Shown one piece after another: positions 6,515 through 13,628 of a stretch of DNA of 14,563 nucleotides. The notes beneath the pieces are model-generated. The model was not told the DNA's origin. It did not search any database and was given only the letters and a program-made list of their open reading frames with translations. The DNA is taken from assembly GCA_002381045.1 (NCBI GenBank), contig DFWT01000063.1, positions 724 to 15,286 of the forward strand, read 5' to 3'. This DNA is from Rhodoferax sp. UBA4127 (GTDB taxonomy: Bacteria; Pseudomonadota; Gammaproteobacteria; Burkholderiales; Burkholderiaceae_C). The stretch's first letter is position 1, and each line of letters opens with the position of its first letter. The position numbers were made by a program, and so were the translations under genes.

Positions 6515-8527
6515 ATGAAATGGAACCGACTATTGATTCCATTGCTAATGGCTTCAGGCTGCCAGCAGACGGCCCTTGCTCAAAGTGACGAGTTTCAAAC
6601 CTTCAAATTGACTGGCATTGATGGTTATATTTCTGCCAGCGGAAACAGCGATACCGACAAGTCTCACCAGACATCTGGTGGGGGAATTGAACAGGGACAG
6701 TCATCGTCCGAGGTGCGCACAGATGTGTTTGTGATGACGCACAGCTACGTCTATCACCCCAAGTTTCTGACCCTTGATATTGGCGGTGGTCCGGTTTTCA
6801 CTGCTGGGCGTAATGAGACCGACGGCGCGTCCAGCGAATCCAAACAAAGTCTTTTTAACTACAACGTGCGTGCCCGCTTCTTGGCAGATAAGCCTTTCAA
6901 CGGTCAGGTGTTCTACGACCAGTTGCACCCAGCGCAAACACTTTCCATTGGTGAGGTAACCAATGAGCAGATCGAGAAATATGGTTTTGGTCTGAACTTG
7001 CTGTCGCCTTTGACGCCGATTCCCATGAGTCTGGAGGCCGAACACAGGTTTAACACCGGGACCGGTGCAAGTCGAGTGCTTGATGACGAACTCAAGCGGG
7101 TTTCTATGAGAGGTTCAAGCAGTTTGGGCGAGGCAGGACGCACCCAATTCAGTTACAGCTCGCAAACGCAAGATTCGCGTAGCGGTAGTTTAAACAGCCC
7201 AATTTTGGCGGCACATTCGGAGTCTGAAGGGCTGAATGTGGAGAATCAGTTTTGGTTTGGATCCATGCGTGAGCATGACCTGCGCAATTCTGTGTCTTAC
7301 AACGTCATCTCGTTTGCGTCAGGTCAAAACCCAATCACCACAGTGGATGATGCGCGGATTGTTATCAATTACCAAACGGCCTACGCAACGCCGAGACGTT
7401 TATTTGCCAACTATCAGTTTGGCCGGAGTCGGCAAAATGACCTAGCCAACTATTCAGATGCGGCGGCGGTCGGTTTGAGTTCCGCCAAGGTGGGCGACAT
7501 TGACTGGAGTACCAGCTTTGGTAGTGACAATACCTGGACGGACCAGTTCAAGACCCGTAGCATGGCACTCAATGGGTATGCCAACTACTCACGCCAAATG
7601 CCCATTGGCAAAACTGAAGTGAGTTACTCATTGCGTTATGAAGATCGCCAACAAATTGCCATGGCGCCCAACAGCGCCATAATCGGTGAAGCATTGACCC
7701 TGAATACCATTAGCCCAGTTGCTCTCGGGCAGATACGTGTGGTGCCCGGGTCTGTCTCAGTCTGGAACCAGACAAGATCCCAAAGTTATACAGAGGGAAT
7801 CGATTATGTTTTAACCGTTGTGAGCTTGACAACACGCATTCAGCGTGTGCCCAGTGGCAACATTCTTGACGGTCAAACGGTGTTGGTCGATTACGAAATT
7901 GATGTCGGTGGCACTTACGCCAACACGCAATTGGACCAAAGCGTTGGCTTAAGTTTTATGCCTGCGCCCTACATGAGTTTTTTTCTGCGGTATTCCGACT
8001 CGACTGCCAAGCTAACCTCAGGGTCGCCTACCTCGTTTCTCAATGGTTATACCAGCACTGTTTATGGATTCAATGCAAATGGACCACTGTGGTTTTCTCC
8101 TCGTTTTTTTGTTGGTGGCCGCGTCGAACGCGAGGAGCGTCGCGAGCTACTGAACCCGTTTGTGCGCATGGATGCAGATGCCTACATTACTGGGGGGCTG
8201 GCTAGCCTGATGTACTCGGAATTTCGCTTTGGTGTGCGTCAAAGCAACGTGTGGGCTGATAATCCGCTGCAGGTAGTTGACTTGACAGGGTACAACTTGT
8301 CTTTGACATGGCGTCAACAATCTGGCCTTCGTTGGAGCTTGGTGGGTAACCGCGAGACCGATGTGGGGCAACCGCAGCGGCGTCAACGCACCTTCGCACA
8401 ATTGCGCGCTGCTTGGCGCTATCGTATGCTGAGTATGACGGGTGATCTGACCGCATCACGTGAGGCGTATGGTGACTTTGTTCGTGACCGTACCGTGGCA
8501 CAGGTGAGTTTGCGACGGGATTTCTGA
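6515..8527 (+). CDS. Outer-membrane beta-barrel protein of a cytochrome cluster
   Basis: This 670-residue protein has an N-terminal signal (residues 5-22) with either a signal-peptidase-I cut after A-L-A at ~22 or, less likely, a lipobox at C16. The rest is rich in amphipathic strands of 8-12 residues with aromatic ends, short turns and polar loops, and ends R-R-D-F with alternating hydrophobics, the terminal-Phe signature used by the BAM machinery. Length is close to MtrB-type porins (~700 residues, 26 strands), but the N-terminal CXXC of MtrB is absent; C16 in the signal region is the only Cys. Residues ~402-465 look different: V-V-P-G-S-V-S-V, then E-G-I-D-Y, then D-G-Q-T-V-L-V-D-Y, an Ig-like insert seen in some export and surface proteins. 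It is 8 bp from the first NHL gene and 2 bp from the second. It is probably the outer-membrane pore, either a conduit sheath or an export channel. Confidence 0.85.
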   Translation: MKWNRLLIPLLMASGCQQTALAQSDEFQTFKLTGIDGYISASGNSDTDKSHQTSGGGIEQGQSSSEVRTDVFVMTHSYVYHPKFLTLDIGGGPVFTAGRNETDGASSESKQSLFNYNVRARFLADKPFNGQVFYDQLHPAQTLSIGEVTNEQIEKYGFGLNLLSPLTPIPMSLEAEHRFNTGTGASRVLDDELKRVSMRGSSSLGEAGRTQFSYSSQTQDSRSGSLNSPILAAHSESEGLNVENQFWFGSMREHDLRNSVSYNVISFASGQNPITTVDDARIVINYQTAYATPRRLFANYQFGRSRQNDLANYSDAAAVGLSSAKVGDIDWSTSFGSDNTWTDQFKTRSMALNGYANYSRQMPIGKTEVSYSLRYEDRQQIAMAPNSAIIGEALTLNTISPVALGQIRVVPGSVSVWNQTRSQSYTEGIDYVLTVVSLTTRIQRVPSGNILDGQTVLVDYEIDVGGTYANTQLDQSVGLSFMPAPYMSFFLRYSDSTAKLTSGSPTSFLNGYTSTVYGFNANGPLWFSPRFFVGGRVEREERRELLNPFVRMDADAYITGGLASLMYSEFRFGVRQSNVWADNPLQVVDLTGYNLSLTWRQQSGLRWSLVGNRETDVGQPQRRQRTFAQLRAAWRYRMLSMTGDLTASREAYGDFVRDRTVAQVSLRRDF

Positions 8528-8529
8528 GC

Positions 8530-9570
8530 ATGAATTTTGTCAAACAGTTCTTTTTGGTGCTGTCCATCACTGGGCTCACGCTGGCCGGATTAGCTGGTTG
8601 TGCCACACAATTTGAAGCACCAAAGCCTGAAACCAGTACATTGGTGTGGCCGTCAGCGCCAGAGGTGCCACGGGTGGTGTTTGTTCAAACATTGTCTCGA
8701 CCGGCCGATTTGGGAATTAGCAAAAATTTTTTCGCCCGCTTGGTCGATATTGTTTTTGGTGAGACTCCAGCGCGATTGATTCGACCCATGGCCGTGCTTG
8801 ATGACGGTGACATGCTGTATGTGGCGGACCCTGGCGCCAAGGGCGTGCATCGGTTCGACAAGAAAGCTGGCAAATACGATTTGATTCAACTCGCCAATAA
8901 GCAACCCATGCTTTCGCCTGTTGGGCTGGCGCTGGGTGACAAGCACAGTGTTTGGGTGACGGACTCGGCTTTGGGAGCGGTTTACTTGATCAAATTAGGC
9001 GCCGAATTTGCGGAGCCGATGGCGCTGGCCGAGAAGTTGGGGCAACCGACCGGCATTGCTTTCGATGCTAGACTGAGCAAACTGTTTGTTGCAGATACCA
9101 CGGCACACAGTATTCGGGTGTTCGGGCCGGGTGGTACATTGCTGGCGACCATTGGTAAGCGTGGTACCGACCAGGGTGAGTTCAACTATCCGACCATGTT
9201 GTGGCATAGCCTTAACGGGCAGTTGATGGTGACCGACTCGCTGAACTTTCGGACGCAAATTTTTGATGCATCAGGGCGCTTCGTGACGCAGTTCGGGCGC
9301 GTGGGTGACAGCACCGGTGACACACCGCGTCAAAAGGGCGTGGCGACAGACCGCTTTGGGCATATTTATGTAGTCGACTCGGTGTTGCACGGAGTGCAGA
9401 TTTTTAATGAGTCTGGGCAATTGCTCTTGTCATTGGGCGGTTTGGGGGAGGCGCCCGGTGAGTTTCGGGTGCCCTCGGGTATTTTTGTTGGAACAGACGA
9501 CATGATTTACGTGGCTGATGCCTACAACCAGCGTGTGCAGGTGTTCAAGTACGTCGGAGGTGCATCTTGA
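8530..9570 (+). CDS. NHL-repeat beta-propeller lipoprotein, copy 2
   Basis: This 346-residue protein has a lipobox L-A-G-C with the lipidated Cys at 24 and Ala at +2, so outer-membrane sorting is expected. It repeats the design of the lipoprotein upstream of the barrel: W-P-S-A-P-E-V-P-R-V at ~40-49 matches Y-P-S-E-P-Q-A-P-R-I there, and NHL blades follow at ~85-110, ~129-154, ~171-197, ~217-245, ~267-292 and ~314-340, with clear Y-V-A-D and V-Q-V-F ends. The two are diverged paralogues. The sixth blade is better formed here than in copy 1, and the protein has no extra C-terminal segment. The start is 2 bp after the barrel stop with a GGGA upstream. The stop overlaps the next start in TTGA, so production is tied to the dodecaheme cytochrome. 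A role as binding scaffold for that cytochrome or the barrel is inferred from position. Confidence 0.9.
   Translation: MNFVKQFFLVLSITGLTLAGLAGCATQFEAPKPETSTLVWPSAPEVPRVVFVQTLSRPADLGISKNFFARLVDIVFGETPARLIRPMAVLDDGDMLYVADPGAKGVHRFDKKAGKYDLIQLANKQPMLSPVGLALGDKHSVWVTDSALGAVYLIKLGAEFAEPMALAEKLGQPTGIAFDARLSKLFVADTTAHSIRVFGPGGTLLATIGKRGTDQGEFNYPTMLWHSLNGQLMVTDSLNFRTQIFDASGRFVTQFGRVGDSTGDTPRQKGVATDRFGHIYVVDSVLHGVQIFNESGQLLLSLGGLGEAPGEFRVPSGIFVGTDDMIYVADAYNQRVQVFKYVGGAS
9556..9569 (+). promoter_or_regulatory. Strong ribosome site with TTG start and TTGA overlap
   Basis: GGAGG at 9556-9560 lies six bases before TTG at 9567-9569. No in-frame ATG offers a complete signal peptide: the next is at residue 9, after the positive stretch M-K-R-K. 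The TGA of the preceding lipoprotein gene shares bases with this start, which indicates translational coupling. Confidence 0.8.
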
Positions 9571-11306
9571 AGCGGAAGCTATACAACTCAATGTGTGCTG
9601 TCTTGCTGGCATTCTCGACGGTGACTGCGTTGTGGACTGTGCAAGCGCAAGCAACAGTGGCGTTAACCAAACACAATCTTTCGACTACTGGACCAGGCAC
9701 CATCAAATCCGCAGAGGCCGAGGTTTGTGTCTTTTGCCATACGCCACATAACTCGCGTATTGATCCGACCGGTAGCCTGCCGCTTTGGAATCGCAAGGCT
9801 TCAACAGCGACTTACCTCCCATACACAAGTACAACTACCAAAGCCACTATTGGGGCACCTACCGGTTCATCGCTGCTGTGCCTGAGTTGCCACGATGGCA
9901 CCATTGCGTTGGGTGAGTTGCTGAGCCGAGGAGCAAGCAGAGTCGCGTTGTCTGGAGTGGATGCGTCTGGGTTTATCACCGGCCCAGGAAAGTTGGGGGC
10001 TGACCTGCGGGACGATCACCCGATTTCTTTCAAATATGATGCAGCTTTAGTGGCTTTACGGGGCGAATTGGCGAACCCGAACAGCCTACCGGCAAAAGTT
10101 AAGCTGGACGCCAATGGCCAAATGCAGTGCGCAACTTGCCACGACGCTCATGACGACACCAATGGCAAATTTTTGGTCATTCCAAACACCAGTTCAGCGT
10201 TGTGCACCACCTGCCACACCAAGACCAATTGGGTCAGCAGCAGCCATGCCACATCCGCCAGTACCTGGAACGGCCTTGCGCCCGACCCGTGGCCCGACAG
10301 TACCGCGACTACGGTGGCAGCAAATTCCTGCGAAAACTGCCATAAACCTCACTCTGCGCCTAGTGGGAAATGGCTGGTTAACAGTGCGTCAGAAGAGACC
10401 ACTTGCTACAACTGCCATAACGGGCACGTGGCGTCCAGCGCTAAGAACATTCAGATCGAAATGGCCAAATCGTCTGCACATCCTGTGGCCGCTTTTGCCG
10501 GAACGCATGATCCATCAGAACCCATCGTGACGACCACCCGACATGTTGAATGCAGTGACTGTCACAACCCGCACCAGACCAAGGCGATTGGGACATCTCC
10601 TCCTGGTCCGCTGACAGGGGTGCGAGGTGTCGACATTAACGGTGCCGAAGTAACGTCAGTAACCAGAGAAGAGCAGTTGTGCTTCCGGTGTCACGGTGAC
10701 AGCACCAACAAGCCGGCGGCACCAACTGTTCGTCAAATTGTGCAGACCAATACCCGGCTGGAGTTTCAGACAACCAACCCGTCTTTTCATCCGGTTGCCG
10801 GGCCTAGGAATGGTGATGGTTATAGCCTGACCGTGGCCTCAGGATTGACTGGTGCCAGCACAATCACATGCAGTTCATGTCATAACAACAACTCAGGTCC
10901 CTCAAATGGTGGCACTGGCGCGAACGGACCACATGGATCAAACATTGACAACCTTTTGGAGCGCGGGTATGCAACGACTAACACCGCTACCGAGAGTCTC
11001 ACGACATATGCACTTTGCTACAAGTGTCATGATCGAACGAAAGTTACCAGCGGCGACGCCCATTTGTTCAAAGAACACGATAAACACCTCGGCAAAGATA
11101 TCACCTGTAATGCCTGTCATGACCCCCATGGCGTTAGTGCGACCCAAGGCACAGTTGCGAATAATTCAAAGTTGATCAATTTCAACTCGGAATCGACTGC
11201 GGTGGGAGGTGTCATTAGGTGGGTTGCTGGTAACCGGGGAGCAACCAGGACCGGAAGCTGCACGCTGGCGTGTCATGGAAAAACACATAACAACATCTCA
11301 TATTGA
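9567..11306 (+). CDS. Dodecaheme c-type cytochrome with an N-terminal tetraheme module
   Basis: This 579-residue protein has a Sec signal (M-K-R-K start, hydrophobic 10-24, cut after A-Q-A at 29). It carries eleven CXXCH sites, beginning at C54, C105, C188, C213, C255, C280, C329, C372, C435, C484 and C514, plus C-T-L-A-C-H at 565-570, a CX3CH variant that could hold a twelfth haem. Residues ~35-217 align with the small tetraheme protein: K-H-N-L-S, C-H-T-P-H, P-L-W, L-L-C-L-S-C-H-D-G-T, D-D-H-P-I-S, C-A-T-C-H-D-A-H, L-C-T-T-C-H. The equivalent spare histidines are H36, H61, H151 and H195. The remaining eight sites form a separate part of the doubled-CXXCH type. No lipobox or membrane anchor is seen, so it is periplasmic or exported. 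It probably moves electrons across or along the envelope with its neighbours. The TTG start is supported by GGAGG and coupling. Confidence 0.94.
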   Translation: MKRKLYNSMCAVLLAFSTVTALWTVQAQATVALTKHNLSTTGPGTIKSAEAEVCVFCHTPHNSRIDPTGSLPLWNRKASTATYLPYTSTTTKATIGAPTGSSLLCLSCHDGTIALGELLSRGASRVALSGVDASGFITGPGKLGADLRDDHPISFKYDAALVALRGELANPNSLPAKVKLDANGQMQCATCHDAHDDTNGKFLVIPNTSSALCTTCHTKTNWVSSSHATSASTWNGLAPDPWPDSTATTVAANSCENCHKPHSAPSGKWLVNSASEETTCYNCHNGHVASSAKNIQIEMAKSSAHPVAAFAGTHDPSEPIVTTTRHVECSDCHNPHQTKAIGTSPPGPLTGVRGVDINGAEVTSVTREEQLCFRCHGDSTNKPAAPTVRQIVQTNTRLEFQTTNPSFHPVAGPRNGDGYSLTVASGLTGASTITCSSCHNNNSGPSNGGTGANGPHGSNIDNLLERGYATTNTATESLTTYALCYKCHDRTKVTSGDAHLFKEHDKHLGKDITCNACHDPHGVSATQGTVANNSKLINFNSESTAVGGVIRWVAGNRGATRTGSCTLACHGKTHNNISY

Positions 11307-11328
11307 CCGATATGCCTGGACTTAGCTT

Positions 11329-12024
11329 ATGACACGCTTGGTTAATCTATTTGTCCTAGTTGGTCGTCAAAAATTTTCCACTTGCTTGTGGTGGATTAGG
11401 CTAATGGCCTTATTGACGCTATCAAGCAGTATGGCGCAATCTGTCACATCATCGGCAAGTTCCATATCGCCTAGAGATCCAGAAACCTGCTTGACTTGCC
11501 ATGAGAAATTTGCCAAAGGGCAGGTGGTTCACCAGGCCGTTAAAGACAGTTGTATGGATTGCCACGGCGAGATGGAATCGCCCTACCAGACGCCGCACAA
11601 GAGCAAGGGCAAATTCAAAAATGGCCTGAGTGCTGCAGTTCCTGAGTTGTGTTACGGCTGCCATGCTAAGAAGAATTTCTCCGGCAAATTAAACCACGAC
11701 CCGGCCTTTACCGGCGAATGTGCAGAATGCCACAACCCGCACGGGTCAGACAATTTTGCCCTGCTGACCAAGTCGCCTTCTGAGTCTTGTGCAGAATGTC
11801 ATGCCTCTCTGAAAAAGCAGAAGCATGTGCTTGCGGGCATTTCAGGGAAAGGCCACCCGGTTGGTTTGGAAGGTCGTACCCAGCCGGTGGAGGATCCACT
11901 GCGCCCTGGAAAGCCGTTTTATTGCGGAAGTTGCCATGAATCGCATCGCGGCGATTTTGGCAAGCTGTTGCGTCACGATCCCAAACTTGGAATGCAGGTG
12001 TGCTCAAAGTGCCATGAGATGTGA
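11329..12024 (+). CDS. Heptaheme c-type cytochrome (doubled-CXXCH)
   Basis: This 231-residue protein has seven CXXCH sites at C54, C75, C108, C131, C154, C199 and C225, several followed by the P-H-G-S or S-H-R-G of doubled-CXXCH domains. It is lysine- and histidine-rich and ends five residues after the last Cys-X-X-Cys. The signal peptide is odd: about 25 residues precede or form part of the hydrophobic stretch C-L-W-W-I-R-L-M-A-L-L-T-L, with a likely cut after S-M-A at 36. A second ATG at codon 26 would leave too short a signal, so I keep ATG 11329 despite a weak ribosome site. It is 22 bp after the dodecaheme gene and last in the block. By size and charge it is most likely the periplasmic electron carrier that hands electrons to or from the outer-membrane parts; this is inference. 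It ends 53 bp before a convergent gene. Confidence 0.92.
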   Translation: MTRLVNLFVLVGRQKFSTCLWWIRLMALLTLSSSMAQSVTSSASSISPRDPETCLTCHEKFAKGQVVHQAVKDSCMDCHGEMESPYQTPHKSKGKFKNGLSAAVPELCYGCHAKKNFSGKLNHDPAFTGECAECHNPHGSDNFALLTKSPSESCAECHASLKKQKHVLAGISGKGHPVGLEGRTQPVEDPLRPGKPFYCGSCHESHRGDFGKLLRHDPKLGMQVCSKCHEM

Positions 12025-12077
12025 GTTGTAGCGGCTGGCATATGTAGCTCGGGTTGGTTCGTTGACCAATCTTGGAT

Positions 12078-13097
12078 TCAACAGGAACCAGAGAAAAAGT
12101 TTGCCAGGTGTCGAGGCGTTTCTTGCGGCATTTCTTCTGGGATGAAGTGCCCAGCTTCCAGTGCCTCGCCGGTGACCGCTCCCGTGCATTGCGCTTGCCA
12201 CAGCGCCAGTGGTGCAAACAAGCGGTTGACCACGCCTTTTGCACCCCACAGCACCAGCGTGTCGCATGCAATTTTTTGCCCCGCAGTCCGGCTGGCCTGG
12301 TCATGCACTAGGTCGATGCTGGCACCGGCACGGTAGTCTTCACACACCGCGTGAATCGTTTCGGGCTTGATGAAACAGCGCTCGTATTCGGCCAAAGCCG
12401 CGGGCTCCAGATGCCCCATGCCGCCAGTGCCCCAGCCGCCCAGTTTCTGGTGCAGGTAGGCCAGCGCATTGCCGCCAATCATCGTTTCGGGCAGAGGCTC
12501 GGGCTGGGTCAGGTGAAACCAGTGGTAGTAGGCCTGGGCCAACTCGAAGTAGCGCGGTAAATGATGGGTTGGTGATTGGGGGTCAGAGCCCAAAGCTAAA
12601 TGGGGGTCGGATCCCAATAGCGAAGCATTTGGGCTCTGACCCCCATTTAGCGACGTTCCCCAATTCCCCGCATACACATCCATCGTGGGCACGATGTCAA
12701 TTACGCACAGCTTGAACACGCGGTCGGCGTGATCCACCGCCAGCCGGTGCGCCACTCGCCCACCCCGGTCATGGCCACACAGGCCAAAGCGGTCGATACT
12801 GAGTTGGCCCATCACCTCCACCATGTCTTGTGCCATGCTGCGTTTGCAGTAGCTGCTGTGGTCCGGCAGTGCGGCAGGTTTGCCAGAGTCACCATAGCCG
12901 CGCAAGTCGGGCATGACCAGGTAGAAGTTTTGCTGCAAGCGCTGCGCCACGCGGTGCCACATGACATGGGTTTGTGGGAAGCCATGCAGCAAGAGCAGGG
13001 CTGGGCGATTGCCACATTGACCGCGCGAGACTCGCGCATGAATGTGCGCGCCCTTGACCTCAAAGCGCCGGATCTCAAAATCATCAAACCAATGCAT
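12078..13097 (-). CDS. Alpha/beta-hydrolase of the fluoroacetate dehalogenase type, with an in-frame repeat-derived insert
   Basis: The protein is 339 residues from ATG 13097; an in-frame TTG at 13130 would add 11 residues but lacks a ribosome site. It resembles haloacetate/fluoroacetate dehalogenases, which hydrolyse the C-F or C-Cl bond of haloacetates. Visible residues: oxyanion-loop H-G-F at 38-40; R-G-Y-G-D-S at 66-71; nucleophile D110 in G-H-D-R-G-G-R with substrate-binding R111 and R114; acid D134 in V-I-D-I-V-P-T; halide-pocket H192-W193 in Y-Y-H-W-F and Y255 in E-D-Y-R-A; base H317 in A-G-H. D110, R111, R114 and D134 fall at the same numbers I recall for the RPA1163 enzyme, while His-Trp and the base His are 37 later. 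The extra residues (~145-181) carry twice G-S-D-P and are encoded by a cluster of inverted repeats. Activity is plausible but the insert may affect it. It lies 42 bp downstream of the NTF2-like gene on the same strand. Confidence 0.87.
   Translation of the reverse strand: MHWFDDFEIRRFEVKGAHIHARVSRGQCGNRPALLLLHGFPQTHVMWHRVAQRLQQNFYLVMPDLRGYGDSGKPAALPDHSSYCKRSMAQDMVEVMGQLSIDRFGLCGHDRGGRVAHRLAVDHADRVFKLCVIDIVPTMDVYAGNWGTSLNGGQSPNASLLGSDPHLALGSDPQSPTHHLPRYFELAQAYYHWFHLTQPEPLPETMIGGNALAYLHQKLGGWGTGGMGHLEPAALAEYERCFIKPETIHAVCEDYRAGASIDLVHDQASRTAGQKIACDTLVLWGAKGVVNRLFAPLALWQAQCTGAVTGEALEAGHFIPEEMPQETPRHLANFFSGSC
12576..12653. repeat. REP-like palindromic repeat cluster inside a coding region
   Basis: Three related units are visible. 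GGGGGTCAGAGCCCAAA (12578-12594) recurs as its exact reverse complement TTTGGGCTCTGACCCCC (12628-12644). Between them is a direct variant, TGGGGGTCGGATCCCAA (12601-12617), with two changes. The middle unit and the inverted right unit also share the flank GCTAAA. Such GGGGTCAGAGC-type palindromes resemble the REP elements mobilised by RAYT transposases in proteobacteria; that link is from memory. All three units are read through in the hydrolase frame. Confidence 0.8.
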
Positions 13098-13139
13098 TAC
13101 TCTACTTTCAATTGCACCTTGGCCAATCAATAAAAGGGC

Positions 13140-13628
13140 TCACAGATGTTTTTCCAAATAGTTGTCAAGCGCCCCGCGGATCTGCTTGCGAACCTGCTTT
13201 TTGAAAAAAGGCGTCCAGCCCAGCATCACACCGCCCAAACCCAGGGCTTGGCGCGACCAGCGCCAAAAATCAAAGTGGTCACGCTGGTTGGCGATGAGTC
13301 CTTCAGGTGTGAAAAAAAACTCTGACCCAATGATGTTGTGGACTTGACGCTTGGTGGCGCTGAACTGGTAGTGGGCCTCCCACACCGCACGGCCCTGGTC
13401 CGCGTCGGCCGTGATTTCGCGAAACTCCAGACGCCAACCTTCTCGGCCGTTGCCGCGCGCCGCCGCGCAAAGCATGTGCCACATGCCACTGATTTCACGG
13501 CGACCTCGCAGTGAAAAACCAGGGTCGTTGAAGGTGGCATCTTCGGTGTAGCAGGCGGCCATGGTGTCGGGGTCCAGCGCGGCAAACGCGGTATAGAAGC
13601 GCTTCAGTGTCTCTTCATTTGGGTGCAT
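13140..13628 (-). CDS. NTF2/SnoaL-like fold protein
   Basis: The protein is 162 residues from ATG 13628. An in-frame TTG at 13646 would add six residues; the ATG has GAGAG a few bases upstream and begins the recognisable domain. Residues ~5-118 have the SnoaL-like cone pattern: first helix E-E-T-L-K-R-F-Y-T-A-F, then C-Y-T-E-D-A-T-F-N-D-P, the R-G-R-x-x-I-x-x-M-W helix, and three long strands ending E-F-F-F-T-P-E-G-L-I. Family members are enzymes or small-ligand binders, and sequence alone does not tell which. The tail (~120-162) is basic and amphipathic, with K-K-Q-V-R-K-Q-I-R. It precedes the hydrolase gene by 42 bp on the same strand and probably shares its transcript. There is no signal peptide, so it is cytoplasmic. 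Confidence 0.83.
   Translation of the reverse strand: MHPNEETLKRFYTAFAALDPDTMAACYTEDATFNDPGFSLRGRREISGMWHMLCAAARGNGREGWRLEFREITADADQGRAVWEAHYQFSATKRQVHNIIGSEFFFTPEGLIANQRDHFDFWRWSRQALGLGGVMLGWTPFFKKQVRKQIRGALDNYLEKHL

Noticed and set aside
6515..8527. Naming the barrel mtrB and the cytochromes mtrA/mtrC
   Set aside because: The CXXC of MtrB is missing, and the cytochromes are doubled-CXXCH types with 4, 12 and 7 sites rather than decahemes of the MtrA/MtrC pattern.
12054..12069. Hairpin TTGGT/ACCAA between the convergent heptaheme and hydrolase genes
   Set aside because: It has a 5-bp stem, no T-tract on either strand and is probably chance, though a bidirectional end must lie near here.
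11708..12304. 198-codon antisense frame running from the heptaheme gene into the hydrolase gene
   Set aside because: It crosses the ends of two convergent, well-supported genes and shows no protein features.
12576..12653. CRISPR array
   Set aside because: The three units differ in orientation and sequence, have no regular unique spacers and lie within a coding frame; they fit REP-type palindromes.
12729..13133. Open frame antisense to the alpha/beta hydrolase
   Set aside because: It mirrors a gene whose catalytic residues are all recognised, and it has no domain pattern of its own.
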